Counted from the first letter of the stretch, positions 22,860-34,335 are shown. The stretch is 64,000 nucleotides of DNA from Ectobius pallidus (GCA_964059195.1 CAXKWD010000007.1:2542001-2606000), one strand, 5' to 3'. Numbers and translations: made by a program. The notes: generated by a model from the letters alone, not told the origin.

Positions 22860-23011
22860 TTGTTGTAATAGCAACAGATAATCAAAGTTAACAGGTCATG
22901 CTTGAGTCCGACTGCGCCTGCGCCTGACGTCACACGAGGTGAGGCATCACTCGATACACAGAAGCAGTGCGGGTTGTGTGAGAGCAGGGGCAGGATGACA
23001 TCGCGTCCAGA
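22860..23011 (+). promoter_or_regulatory. Probable promoter and 5' UTR of the Ig-domain gene
   Basis: The 150 bp before the start codon are locally GC- and CpG-richer than the surroundings. They contain a perfect palindromic CRE-type site TGACGTCA at 22925-22932 and an overlapping GCGCCTGCGC tract like an NRF1 half-site. No TATA box stands out. A start site inside this block is an inference. The 'caggatgacatcgcgtccaga' leading to ATG would be 5' UTR. Confidence 0.4.
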
Positions 23012-23063
23012 ATGCTGATATCCGTGTCACTTGTGCTGTTTTTGACCGCTACTCTGCAGTCAG
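23012..23063 (+). CDS. Ig V-set protein, exon 1 (signal peptide)
   Basis: ATG is followed by 16 codons giving a classical signal peptide, MLISVSLVLFLTATLQS, plus one base of the next codon. The exon ends at CAG|GTGAGT, a consensus donor, leaving phase 1. The exon at 55413 begins with two bases completing a glycine codon, so the join reads ...LQS-G-VSGIQ without a stop. The hydrophobic core spans residues 2-13, with cleavage likely near residues 17-21. A start in front of a strong donor, just after a CpG-rich block, supports a genuine first coding exon. Confidence 0.72.
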
Positions 23064-23164
23064 GTGAGTCATCACACACTTCGGATGCCTTCGGCTCAAG
23101 TCGGGGTGGAGTCACATGTACAATCAGCTGTGGATGTCAGCTGACTTTATTGCTTTGTGTTATG

Positions 23165-23950
23165 ACTCCACACGCTGACTACAAACCGAAAAAGTGTTTT
23201 TGGCATAACGTGTCTGTCTGTTCGTCCGTTTATGGACAAGCACAGCGCCTAAAGGGTTCATTGTATAGACTATACCTTTTTGAATTAGGGACTCTTTTCG
23301 AATTATATCAAACCGGCTAGAATTTAGTTTTTATGACTGAAATATTTCGGGAGTCCCTTTACATTAGATCATCAAAACTAACAAAAAATATTGATTTTTG
23401 AAAAAACGACAAATAAGATTTAAAAAAAACATGTAAAACCCGAAAATTCTATGTATGACTAAAGAAATGGCTATATCTGTTTTTCTGCAAAAATGACTTA
23501 GGGGGTACTTTACTCGTATCCATTTAAAATTTTTCTACATTAATTCCATTACAGTAGGTGATACATGAAAACCTACCACAGTAAAGTTGTTGAGAAAATT
23601 AAAATGAACATTTTTGTTAAGCACATTTCTTTATACATTTAATAGGTTTCAAGATAAAAACGAAATAAGTACGGCTTAAATGTGAAATTTAGAACATACG
23701 AATATATTTTAATTAAAATATGAGTGATTTTCTTGCTCATAGTAACAAGAAAACTAAAACCTATTATATGGTTGTGTAATGCAGTCAGTTTAGCTCAGTC
23801 GTAATGAACACACCAAAACAAATTACAGCGAGGTGATATGGGCTAACAGGGAAGAGGTCCTGGGTTCAAATCAAACCTCATGGCCGCCCAAATTGACTTG
23901 GGTTTTTCATAGTTTCCTCATTCGCCAAGGAATTTGTTTATTTTCCATAA
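23165..23950 (+). repeat. Interspersed repeat (family A), copy 1
   Basis: Matches 32880-33620 in the same orientation over many blocks: 'ccgaaaaagt(g/a)tttttgg', 'gtctgtctg...tccgt', 'ggacaagcacag/a', 'atacatgaaaacctaccaca', 'gtaaagttgt(t/a)gagaaa'. Near its right end is a tRNA-like A box (TAGCTCAGTCGTAATGA) and a B-box-like GGTTCAAATC, so part may be SINE-derived. It begins about 100 bp after exon 1. Confidence 0.65.
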
Positions 23951-24120
23951 CTCATCGCCGCTATTATAATTGTTTAAACTGAATATCAGAAAAAAAGACA
24001 TCGCTGAACAATAGAAAGAAATGCACGCGAATGAGTTGTTACAATAGACTACTCGTTCACGCAAACATTTCGAACACGTGATAGGACATATATGAAGTTA
24101 AAGTATGCAATATAACCTAA

Positions 24121-24169
<49 letters not shown>

Positions 24170-24178
24170 TAACAACAA
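24121..24178. repeat. (AAT)n microsatellite
   Basis: A run of TAA/ATA triplets, decaying into AATAACAAT at the right end. Confidence 0.95.
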
Positions 24179-25722
24179 TCATAGTAGGCCTAATGTTATT
24201 ATTCATAAAGAAAATAGTTCTTACCAATTATCTTCTTGAACAAGCGTGAATTTAAAGAAAGAAAAGTACTAAGACATTGAACTTACATAGATCCATAGAA
24301 AAGTCTCCACATAAATGTGGAAGTAATTAGATTGAACCTAAGTTATGTATTATATTGATTTTGTTTAGTTTACATTCTCTTTCATGATTTATTTACTTGA
24401 CCAAGGAAATCTATTATTTATGTAACAAACATGAGTGATCCTACAAGGAAAATGTATGAAAAATTCTGTAAGATTCTAAATCTTTTATTGCTAAGAAAGT
24501 GTTAACATCAGTAACACAATCTTAAGATGTATATGTATGAAAATTTGTGCAATTACTTTGCAATGTTTATTTATCTGCATCGGTAATCAGTTTCACAATT
24601 TTCCCTCTGGATTGCAAACTCCATTGTATTTTAATGGTTCCATTTATCAAATAGCCTAATTACATTTTTCGGTGTACACCATTCCACTAATCTCGTGAAA
24701 CTTCTCTCGTAGCATTATGCACAGCTAGTACTAGCAAACTCTTATATTTCATAGCCTACTTTCTCTACTTAAATGCTTCACAACATGCACGAATCTGAGA
24801 CAGTTCTCTACTCAGAACACGTGCAAGGGCGTCCATATGATATTTTCTGGGGTGGGGCTAATTTTTTAAATTAATTTATTTTTTGTCGCTTTAACTTCGT
24901 TGGCCACTTTTTAACATTATATTAATAATACAATAAGTGAAAAAAATGACGTAGCCAGAAAATAATTGCGGGGAGGGTCGAAAGTGCCGGGGGGAGGTGG
25001 GTTGGAATACCCACCCAAAAAAAGGGGGTCGGGGGTCCATCCCCAGAAATTTTTTAAATATTGAACTAATGAAAATCACATTTTACGTTATTTTAGCACT
25101 GAAAAACTAACTAGCAAATTTGTTTTCCATACTCTAAGACATGTCAACGTAAACTAAAAATTGTTACCAAAGTGATAATATTTATTACTTTTTACAATAA
25201 AAGTTAAATAACGAATGAAACAATGGAAATAATAGACTACTCATTGTGTTATGAAAACAAAGTAACTGCTATATCATATTTGACACACCAGCAAAAGTTT
25301 TTTAATTCAATAAATACTTTTTAATTACAAAATTAGAATTTTAGGTCTTTATGTTTAGGGGTCTTTCCTGATCCATTGTGGATTCTGATTCCATGTTGTC
25401 GATTTTGTAAAATTTCTGCAAACATTTTGTGTCTCTACTGACTTTTAAATAATTGTCGACGGCCACCCCTTGCCCCCGCATGGGTGCTTTCTTGACTTAG
25501 AACGTATTTCCTTAAACGCAATTACAAGTCTGTGTCCGCGATCTTAAGAACTTAACTTTAACACAATTGGCTTTTCTAAAATACATGGGTACCATAAAGA
25601 CTTGCGTATAGGCTAATCCAAATCGGCACAATAAAGTGCATTTTTCGTAGACTAATTGCACTCATACGCCGCGTGTTCATTATTCACTAATAACGTTTAG
25701 CAATGCCTGCGATATAGACCAA
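24179..25722. other. No gene; possible decayed hAT remnant
   Basis: AT-rich intron sequence. A segment with 'caagggcgtccatatg' (about 24826) and an inverted 'gcacccatgcggggg' (about 25475) looks like weak hAT ends, with internal 'gggggtcgggggtcc', but the duplication could not be read. Confidence 0.35.
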
Positions 25723-26539
25723 CTAGCTTAAAAGACCCGGCGTCGCCCGGGTTTTGTATTTTGTAATTGGAAATTAACTTATGAAGGATTTTCAATTTTA
25801 AATTCTAGGTCCTTATATAGGCATTTATAATTTGAAATAGGAAGAACGACTTATTACACTCAAACTATTCCCTCAGAAAACGCTTGATATAGTTTTTTAT
25901 GGCTCATAGAGAATCTAGAATGTTGCATCCCATCGCTTGTACAGTGCACAGCAAGCCTGGTAGAGGTTTAAATAAGAAGAAACAGAAATTCCTGTAACAT
26001 AAAATTGTAATATCGAGGCGGGAAATTTCCCACTCTTATGTTACCATAAAACCTTCATACTTTCCTCTCCAAAAACCTGCGATATAATATAATAATATTC
26101 ACATTACCATACCTCGTTTTGTTTTCTCTATGTCCAGGGTAGAGAAAGTTATGTGATTCCATTATTTTAGTGGATTTCATTCTGTAATATTTATTTATAA
26201 CATGAATTATTTTGATAACTTCTCTTATTTGTCAAAAGTGCATTTCAATTGTTTTTTCCAAGCCCATCCATATACCATTTGGCAACAATATATTCTGTGA
26301 TTTGGAATTGATAATTCTATGTAAAAAGGGATTAAGTATTTTCAAAAACATTTAATTTTTGGCATTTAGAATCAGAATTTTTCAAAATCCTTTCTTAGTG
26401 AGCACCTACATTATGAAGCGAAGGTACTGTCAAAATTCCAAGTCTCTACCTGTTATAGTTTAGGCTGTACGTTGATTCCTGTCATTCAGTCAGTCATTCA
26501 TTCAGTCAGACAGGACAAAGCCTTTTATATAGATAGAGA
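25723..26539 (-). mobile_element. Non-autonomous Helitron, family 1, 817 bp
   Basis: On the minus strand it starts TCTCTATCTATATAAAAGGC and ends with a GC hairpin (CCCGGGCGACGCCGGG), TTTTAAG and CTAG. It is preceded by A and followed by T, the Helitron A^T target. The 5' part has CAGT/GACT tetranucleotide repeats. It is full length compared with the copy at 36726-37548 and has no ORF. Confidence 0.9.
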
Positions 26540-26626
26540 TTTCGGCCGTTTATCATACAATATCCTTGTAGGAATCTCTCAGCTCGTTACTGAACCGTAA
26601 CAGTATCGCTATGCAGTGATTACTAG

Positions 26627-26783
26627 ATGACGTCATCCATTGTCGGCGCTAAATTGAAAACAAATGGCAAGCTCAATACGTCTGTTGAGGAAACTGATAT
26701 TATCATAAAAGAAGCTAAACCACATAAAACTGATAGAAATATAAAATGCATATGGATTCAATTACAAAAGTTCTGTGAAGATC
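26627..26783 (+). other. Small coding-like frame ending on a splice donor
   Basis: An ATG opens 52 codons (MTSSIVGAKLKTNGK...) and ends at GATC|GTAAGT, a perfect donor, in phase 1. The C-terminal part (IKEAKPHKTDRNIKCIWIQLQKFCED) faintly resembles the N-terminal helices of Crypton-type tyrosine recombinase proteins. It could be a transposon exon or an alternative first exon; it lacks a signal peptide, which argues against the latter. Confidence 0.3.
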
Positions 26784-27069
26784 GTAAGTACAATTGAATT
26801 GAATTGACTAGGGCAGCTCAAACGCACCGGATTGGGCTATCAATATGAGAAAATCCAACGGAGAAGAAAATTCTGTTTTTATTTTTAACCAATTTACATT
26901 CAAGTAGGCATAGGATCAATTTACAAATAAATTACGTTCTTGAGAAAAGTGTTTTTATTTTGTTCCAATTTTAGCCTCTCTAAATTTTGAGGTTAACTTT
27001 TTTGGTAGCATTGCTTAATATTCCATAATGCATACTTTTCATTCATTTAGTATTCCGTGATCTGACAGC

Positions 27070-27100
27070 TGACACTATTAACAATTTTATTTTAAACTAG
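27070..27100 (-). mobile_element. Degenerate Helitron 3' end
   Basis: On the minus strand GCGAAGCATTGATGGGTCAG is followed by CTAG (27097-27100). This is the layout of Helitron 3' ends (hairpin, short spacer, CTAG), but the hairpin is partly decayed. No matching 5' end was found. Confidence 0.4.
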
Positions 27101-27306
27101 CTGACCCATCAATGCTTCGCATTGTTAGATTTATGCTTATAAGGTTAAGTGAACACAATTTAAAGTCGATTCGATGTACTTCTATAAATCATCAGCCAAC
27201 ACGGTGGACATATTTATATTCCACATACTCCTCCGCCCGTAGTTTAGCCTACTCTGATTATGTCTTAAAAAATGTAATCGTTGTTTCAATTTTGGCAAAC
27301 ATACAG

Positions 27307-28365
27307 TAAATAGCTGGGCGTAGGGAAGCGTTTGCTCCTCTCACGCAGCGGGCTCCGGTTCGAATAGGCTGGTTGGGACAAGTTATTATTCGCACACTTT
27401 ATCTTGAGCTCTGCACTCCATAATGCTGAAAACCGTCCATATAAAGAAGGCCTCGCTCGAAAAAATGAAGATCGCGACCCGTCCCCATTATTGCCATACC
27501 CAAAAACTTCCCGTTGAGGCATTCTTGAGCTACCGTCAATTTTTTTTATTTGTTTACATCATATTATTCTGAAAATGACAGAATAAATCCAGTGATATTA
27601 GAAGAACAGTACTGGTGTTGTGGAAATGGTCGATATAAGTGACAACGAAGTTAAAAATAAATATTCTTTAAACCAAGAAGTATCGGAAATCAGCGAAATA
27701 ATAAACCAAATAAATGAAATGGAAGGAAAAGCAATTTAATGTGTTTTAAGCTGAATCTGTCGTTGGAGAAAAGAACAAGTCAAGTTTCATTATTTCGTTC
27801 TATGAATTGTGTTGTATTAATTACCTACAAACTTTCGCGAAAGGCATTTAGTTAAATTACATCAATTCAGGCATGTGAAAGTGCGTATTCAAGTAGGCCT
27901 ACATGTACAATGCTACGACTTTTAAACGATTTTCTGTATTCTTAAGACCGGGAGAGAAATTGTCTAAATAGGCCTAAGTATATTACTTTATTCATTTCTC
28001 CAGCGATATATTCTACTATAATATCTGAATCAATATAAAATCTTTAGTTTGGTAGCGAGAGTTGAAAGTGCTACAAATTACAGTTAGTTCCATTGTGTAC
28101 CAGCATAAAACTACACACGTTATATTTTCTGGTAATTGGCAACCCTTCAGAAACAACGTCAATTTCAACTCACCGCCTTCTGCAATAGTCAGTCTCTTAT
28201 AATGCATGCAATATCAGTTCCCCTCACCCCCGCATTTTTTCGGCTCAAGATAAAGTGTGAGCATAATACCTAGGTAGGGTTTTTTCCAGGATTTTTCCTC
28301 ACCTGTGAGACAAATGTCTGGTAACTTTAGGCTCTGGTAACTTTAGGCCCTGGTAGGCCTATTGA
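27307..28365 (+). mobile_element. tRNA-derived SINE (family A), split by a TA-site transposon
   Basis: The head 'ctctcacgcagcgggctccggttcgaatag...gggacaagt' (27335-27383) and body 'cctaggtagggttttttccagg...gacaaatgtctggtaacttt' (28269-28365) match the contiguous copy at 51497-51943. Removing 27386-28266 and one TA restores the SINE sequence. The 3' tail is lost. Confidence 0.75.
27386..28266. mobile_element. Tc1/mariner-type element, 881 bp
   Basis: Terminal inverted repeats begin TTATTCGCACACTTTATCTT and, inverted, TTATGCTCACACTTTATCTT. The target is TA (27384-27385 and 28267-28268), confirmed by the uninterrupted SINE copy. A short frame near 27627 (MVDISDNEVKNKY...) looks coding-like but carries no domain. 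Non-autonomous. Confidence 0.8.
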
Positions 28366-28906
28366 TTATTTGATTTTTATAATAAAGATATAAACTACTG
28401 CATACTGAATGAAGCTGAGACATCAACACATCAGGCACATCAACACTGCATTACAACAACCCATTTCCACGTTGTTTCATAACTTTCGAGAATTTCTGGT
28501 ATCATTCTTTAGTGGCGCTATTTGTTGCTCCTTCAATGCACTGTACTAGCTTAAAAGGCCCGGCGTCGCCCGGGTTTTTTATTTTGTAATTGGAAATTAA
28601 CTTATGAAGAACTTTCGATTTTTAAATTCTAGGTCCTTATATAGGTATTTACAATTTGAAATAGGAAGAACGACTTATTATACTCAAATTATTCCCTCAG
28701 AAAACGCTTGATATAGTTTTTTTTTTTTGGCTCATAGAAGATGTAGAATTTTGCATCCCATCGCTTGTACAGTGCACAGCAAGCCAGGTAAGGGTTCAAA
28801 TAAGAAGAAACAGAAATTCTTGTAATATCGAGGCGGAACATTTTATTTCCCACTCTTATGTTACCACAAAACTGTTCTCTCTCCAAAAACCTGCGATATA
28901 ATAATA

Positions 28907-29750
28907 CTAGCATGTGCCCGCGATAATTATTTCAAAAATTAAAAATTAAGAGCATAATAGTTAAATCATTATATTTATTAACACCTAAATCACGTGGACT
29001 ACATACCACGATTAGATAGCATCGCCTGGTAAAAGCGACCTCAGATTCGAGTTCCTTGGTCCAGAAAACCCCTGTATAGTGAGTTTCGTCCAATAAAACA
29101 ATGTTTGACCATATTTAGGGCTTACAACATTCAAGCGATCGCGAAAGTTTTATTTCCAAGGTATGACAAAAATAGCCAAAGCCAACTGTAATTGATTTGA
29201 CATTGAAATGTATAACTGAAAACCTATGTTTTGAAAACGCACAAAATGCACGTTTTTTGCCCGTTTTTCACTCATAACTCACGAACGAAAACTAAAATTA
29301 AAATTGCGGCTTGGAGGTACATTTTCCGACCCTTCAGCCCACCTATGTTTAAAATTTCAGATCTCTGCGTTCAGTAAATTTCGCTGGACATCGAGGACAA
29401 TTCCTTTTATTAATACAGATAATATGAATTATAATGATACCTTCTCTAATTTGTCAAACATCCATTTCATTTAATCCAAACCCACCTGATACAACTGGCA
29501 ACAATATGTTCTGAGAATTTGTTTGGATAATTCTGTGTAAAAAGGGGTTAAGTATTTTCAAAAACATTTAATTTTTGGCAGTTAAAATCAGAATTTTTCA
29601 AAATCCTTTCTTAGTGAGCACCTACATTATGAAACGAAGGTACTGTCAAAATTCCAAGTCTCTACCTGTTATAGTTTAGGCTGTACGTTGATTCCTGTCA
29701 TTCAGTCAGTCAGTCAGTCAGGACAAAGCCTTTTATATATAGAGAGAAGA
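28907..29750 (-). mobile_element. Composite Helitron: family-1 5' end fused to family-2
   Basis: It starts with a family-1 5' end (about 29750, TCTTCTCTCTATATATAAAA) and follows family 1 for about 330 bp. At 29419 it switches to a complete family-2 element that begins TCTGTATTAATAAAAGG and ends in CTAG at 28907. It lies precisely between A and T of the outer Helitron. The fusion point is the same as in 39184-40039. Confidence 0.85.
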
Positions 29751-30123
29751 TACACATTACCATACCTCGTTTTGTTTTCTCTATGTCCAGGGTAGAGAAA
29801 GTTTTGCATTATTTTCGTGAATTTCATTCTATAATATTTATTTATAGCATGAATTATATTGATAACTTCTCTTATTTGTCAAACTTGCATTTCATTTTTT
29901 TTCCATACCCATCTGATACCAATGGGAACAATATGTTCTGTCATTTGGATTTGATAATTCTGCGTAAAAAGGGATTAAGTATACTAAAAAACATTTTATT
30001 TTTGGCATTTAATATAATTTTTTTCAGAATCCTTTCTTAGTGAGCACCTACATTATGAAACGAAGGTACTGTCAAAATTCCAAGTCTCTACCTGTTATAG
30101 TTTAGGCTCTACGTTGATTCCTG

Positions 30124-30180
30124 TCAGTCAGTCAGTCAGTCAGTCAGTCAGTCAGTCAGTCAGTCAGTCAGTCAGTCAGG
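30124..30180. repeat. (CAGT)n array within Helitron 5' region
   Basis: About 14 tandem CAGT units. The same site in the other Helitron copies has shorter or imperfect arrays mixing GACT and GAATGACT, so the array length varies between copies. Confidence 0.95.
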
Positions 30181-30207
30181 ACAAAGCCTTTTATATATAT
30201 AGAGAGA

Positions 30208-30640
30208 TTATCCATAATTAACTGGTTTGACCATACTGTAATACGGTAACTACGTGTAACATAACGGTATCATAATGATATCCATTTCAAAACTGTTTTT
30301 CATTTCGATATCGGTGTAGTATCGATTATTATCGAATACCAAACGACTTTGAATCCTCGAGAGTAGGAGCTGAAAACTACGTAATAAATACTCTGCATTT
30401 GAAATAAAATGAATTGTGTTCGTGTTAATTTTAATATCAGGCTAAAATTATTTCATTTCGTGTTGTCAAAATCCGTTGGGTTCAAGAAAGTTACCAAACG
30501 AAAACTTCGATTTGACAGACGCCACGAGCTGCCATCTCTCGTAGAATACAAGAACTACTACAACCATCTAATGGGAAGGTCATGGCGGGCTCCTTGCCGT
30601 TTGTGTGAGAGAATCTATAATATCAAAATTTAAACATTCA
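30208..30640. other. Unassigned intron sequence with a 74-codon frame
   Basis: A frame at 30409-30633 is basic and ends ...SWRAPCRLCERIYNIKI, without a recognisable domain. Nothing else is supported. Confidence 0.35.
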
Positions 30641-30852
30641 GACTAATTATGGTCGGACAAAAACAGTCCTATTCAACTTGCCTTTAATGATAATTAAGAT
30701 ACTGGCTTTGCTTGTTTCATAAGCATACTGGCACCTTCATAAATGCCATTATAGACGTGTTGCATGATGTACTATTATTTTCCAACAGCATGCAAAAATG
30801 CTAACATTGTTGTGATTGCTAAGCCGGGCAAGGACCCAGTTCTTCTGTCTAC

Positions 30853-31444
30853 ACCATTTCAACCTCAATTTCGGAAAAGTAATTTCAATTTCGGAAAAAG
30901 TAAATTCAATTTCGGAAAAGGTAATTTCAATTTCGGAAAAAGTAACTTCAATTTCGGAAATACGAGGGCTATTTTTTAAACCTCCGAGGGGGCATAAAAT
31001 GAAAACAACAGTGAAAATCAAAACTGTTTTATTTGGAACATTTAGGTACACCTTCTAGCTACTTCTCTACCTAGTCGCGCCCCGATTGAGACATTTGTTG
31101 AAGCGTGGTGCAACTTTCAAGTACCCTTTTCATAGAAGCTTGCCGCCAGGGTACTTGAAAGTTGCACCACGCTTCAACAAATGTCTCAATCGGGGCGCGA
31201 CTAGGTAGAGAAGTAGCTAGAAGGTGTACCTAAATGTTCCAAATAAAACAGTTTTGATTTTCACTGTGGTTTTCATTTTATACCCCCTAATGTTTTAAAA
31301 AATAGCACTCGTATTTCCGAAATTGAAGTTACTTTTTCCGAAATTGAAATTACTTTTTCCGAAATTGAATTTACTTTTTCCGAAATTGAAATTACTTTTT
31401 CCGAAATTGAAATTACCTTTTCCGAAATTGAGGTTGAAAAGGTG
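30853..31444. mobile_element. Palindromic TA-site element with subterminal minisatellite
   Basis: The 592-bp insertion is an almost perfect palindrome, with arms 30853-31136 and 31149-31444 and a 12-bp centre. It is flanked by TA on both sides, and removing it with one TA restores the LINE reading frame. Ends start CACC(A/T)TTTCAACCTCAAT. Each arm carries five or six tandem ~18-bp units of AATTTCGGAAAAAGTAA type, then a mariner-like TACGAGNGCTATTTTTTAAA. This resembles a foldback layout. Confidence 0.85.
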
Positions 31445-31679
31445 TAGTTATAGACCAATCAACCTTCTTGATTTTTTGGGTAAAATTTTAGAGCGTCTTA
31501 TTCTTCAAAGGCTTCTCCCAATTCTTCAAGAGTTATATTCCACTTAAGACCAAACTCTTGTTGTATACTGCACTAATATCATCATATCATTTGATCATAT
31601 TCTCGCAATACCTAAATATCATACATCTCTTTACTCATCATCGTTTACTACTTCAGTCATCCGAATGTGGAATTCTTTA

Positions 31680-32134
31680 AGCTCTATCCACAATGTGCAG
31701 TCGTCAGTTGTTAGCCAGTAGTCGGAAGTTTGCTTTTGCAATCGGCCGCTTGGGAGCAGCACTCGAGTCGTCTACAATATGTTGTCGACATTGAGGTTAG
31801 GGAAACATTTTACAGAATAAAAAAGGTGGAGGAATCGCTTTATAATTGGATAATATATGTTATAAACACATCTTGCTTTCTCGTAGTATGCTAATCTGTG
31901 TATTTGCACTAGTAAATAATTTTCATTCGCGTAATATGTTACTTGCAATCGTTCAGTTCGTAGTCAGAGATGAATTTCTCGTCTGCCGACTACTGTCTAC
32001 CAACTGACGATTGTCAGCTGTCGTCTGCAACTGCACATTGTGAATGGCGTCCATTGATCACCACACGTTATATTTCGACTACAAACTACCGTCTACCGAC
32101 TAACAACTACAGACTGCGCATTGTGGATAGAGCT
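31680..32134. mobile_element. Harbinger-like MITE, 455 bp, TTA duplication
   Basis: Ends are AGCTCTATCCACAATGTGCA and, inverted, AGCTCTATCCACAATGCGCA, with similarity continuing for about 45 bp. They are flanked by TTA (31677-31679 and 32135-32137). Removing the element and one TTA restores the LINE frame across WNS-LPS. A 3-bp TTA target is typical of PIF/Harbinger. The interior repeats variants of 'gtctaccgacta'. Confidence 0.8.
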
Positions 32135-32519
32135 TTACCATCTCACATCAAGGACTGCCGGTCACTGTCAACCTTCAGATCGCATTTAACAGCACATATA
32201 CGTAGTACTTAATAATCTTTTTCATGTCCTATGTTATTTTCAGTTTCTATCACTTAATGCTTTTATATAACTAAATCATATTTGTAACAATTAATTTCTT
32301 TTTTATCATTTAATGTATCTTAATGTATCTTAATGTATCTTAATTATTCAAGTATATATGTTCTAATTTTTTCTTTGTATTTAATGTTCGTTTCTTGTAT
32401 TCATGTATATCAGTTTTTTTAATTTATTTTTAATCATTATTATTGTTATCATTATGTATTTCATGTTTTTGCCCTGGCTGAGTGGTAGAGAAGGCCTTAA
32501 TAAATAAATAAATAAATAA

Positions 32520-32790
32520 TACGGTCATATTTTATTTATGGATGTGAAGTTTGGGCTACGGCTCATTCAAGACACTTGAAACGTTTAGACGGCATCCAAC
32601 GTGCAGTCTGTAGAACTACTACGGGAGCTGACTATTAGGCTACATTCGTGAGTGTCTACTTGCAGCGCATCAGATCCAGATACCTTGTGTCCTTAAAATG
32701 TCATTATAATCCCTTACTAAGGGATATACGATGTGACTTGTAGAAATACATAAAAACTATTCTACACTCATTACCCGGCCTCTACTTCTA
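32520..32790 (+). pseudogene. LINE C-terminal fragment
   Basis: The frame encodes YGCEVWATAHSRHLKRLDGIQRAVCR followed by TTTGADY, the post-RT region of Jockey/CR1-type elements (the YG..VW and L..IQR.A.R motifs). It is interrupted by a stop soon after. It is a different fragment from the preceding LINE. Confidence 0.65.
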
Positions 32791-32829
32791 GTAGACAAGC
32801 TGTGAATAACTGTTACATTTTACTACTTT

Positions 32830-33700
32830 TTACTTTCTCCCATATACGTAGTATAGAGAAAGTATACCGGGAAAGCATGTGTCATTAAGCCTAGAAACCG
32901 AAAAAAGTATTTTTGGAATGACGTCTGTCCGTCTGTCCGTCTGTCCGTCTGTCCGTGGACAAGCACAACGGGTAGACGGTTCATTGTATTTACTTCATTT
33001 TTTGAATTAAGCATTTTTTCGACATTTTGTCGAACCGCCCAGAAATTTAGTTTTATAACTGAAATTTTAAGGGGACTTTTCATGAAAACTTTTTTAAAAA
33101 AATTTGATTTTTGAAAAAATGGCTCTAACGATTTTAATAAAAATTTAAAATCGGAAACTCTTATCTATGACTAATAAAATGGCTATATCCGTATTTCTGC
33201 AAAAATGACTTAAGGGGTACTTTACTTGTATCCATTTTCAATTTTTGTAGATTATATCCATTACAGTAGGCGATACATGAAAACCTACCACAGTAAAGTT
33301 GTAGAGAAATTTAAAATGAACATTTTTTGTTTAACACATTTCTTCATACATTTAATATATATCAAGATAAAAACGAAATAAGGACGGCTTAAATGCGAAT
33401 TTCAGAACATACATGTCAATTGAAATATGAATGACATTTTGTTGCCCCTAGCAACAAGAAAACTATAGGCCTAATGTACTTATTGTTGTAAATGCAGTCA
33501 GTCGTAATGAACACGCCAAAACCAATTACAGCGAGGTGGTGTAGGCTAACAGGGAAGAGGTCCTGAGTTCAAATCAAACCTCGTGGCTGCCCAAATTGAC
33601 TTGGGCTTTTCATGGTCTCCTCGTTCGCAAAGGCAAACGCCGGGCTTTTAGGACTTGCTTATTTTCCATAACTCATCGCCGCTATGTCACTGGATATTAT
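32830..33700 (+). repeat. Interspersed repeat (family A), copy 2
   Basis: Better preserved than copy 1 at 23165. It starts with a hairpin TACTTTCTCC...AGAGAAAGTATA (about 32829-32862) and includes a (GTCCGTCT)n tract at 32927-32957. The tRNA-like part with 'ggttcaaatcaaacctcgtgg'-type B box lies at about 33530-33590. Confidence 0.65.
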
Positions 33701-33851
33701 AATAATCTAAACTGAATACCACATAAGAAGACATCACTAAACAATAGAAACAGATGACGCGAATGAGCTGTTACTATAGACTAATGATTCACGCAAACAT
33801 AGGCCTACATGCAGTTAAAGCGTGCAATATAACCTAAGTAGTAGCAGTAGT

Positions 33852-34335
33852 GGCGAAATTCAAATATAAGTCGCTCCTTAAGCTCCGCCCATTCGATATT
33901 CACATTTGCACGGACTGTGTGATGTATTTTGTTTCTGAGCAAAGCAGAGTGACCAACTGTCCTTGTATATTGTCGCAAGTGCCTTGTAACCCCTCTAAAT
34001 ATAGCTAAATAATGCATAACACTAACCACATAGTTAAAGTGCGCGAAGCGGAGGCGGCAGCCGTAGCGAAGCGCCCTTGCATTTTCGAATAATGTACGAT
34101 ACACTGTTTGTAGGTTTCGAAAATGTGGCATATTATATCTCCCGCGAGGTTTGTCAGCCTGTCACCTCTCGTCTAGCGGTATGACGTCACACCTCCAACG
34201 TCCGATCACGAGTTTCTTCATAATACGAGGACAGAAGAATTTGCTAGATCGTGGTATAAAAGAAACTGCATCGGTGAGGGAGGGTTGGGTGGGACCGATT
34301 CATCCCAAGGTGCGACTTATATTTGAATTTTCCCG
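33852..34335. mobile_element. Terminal-inverted-repeat MITE, about 484 bp
   Basis: Near the ends AAATTCAAATATAAGTCGC is present in inverted orientation (33856 onward and up to about 34330). Flanks read TAGT on both sides, but the surroundings are TAG/GTA-rich, so the true duplication length is unclear. A microsatellite follows. Superfamily not assigned. Confidence 0.65.

Larger units (their letters stand above)
28546..30207 (-). mobile_element. Helitron family 1 copy containing a composite Helitron
   Basis: The outer element reads from 30207 (TCTCTATATATATAAAAGG) down to CTAG at 28546-28549, with its 3' hairpin at about 28555-28580. It is split by the insertion at 28907-29750 at an A^T inside its sequence. 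The outer 5' part carries a long CAGT array at 30124-30180. Flanks are again A and T. Confidence 0.85.
30740..32516 (+). mobile_element. Non-LTR retrotransposon, internally deleted and twice interrupted
   Basis: RT codons leading to IAKPGKDPVLLS (ending at 30850) continue as SYRPINLLDFLGKILERL after 31447 once the palindromic element is removed. The C-terminal VIRMWNS continues as LPSHIKDCRSLSTFRSHLTAH once the MITE at 31680-32134 is removed. The region between RT and C-terminus is deleted. The 3' end has an AATAAA-type (TAAA)n tail at 32498-32516. Confidence 0.8.

Noticed and set aside
30853..31444. CRISPR-like tandem short repeats
   Set aside because: Units are contiguous without unique spacers and are part of an inverted-repeat transposon in a eukaryotic genome.
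30749..31547. Several repeat-like proteins (SEIEITF, FPKLKLL repeats)
   Set aside because: They are translations of the ~18-bp minisatellite in the palindrome arms, in several frames on both strands.
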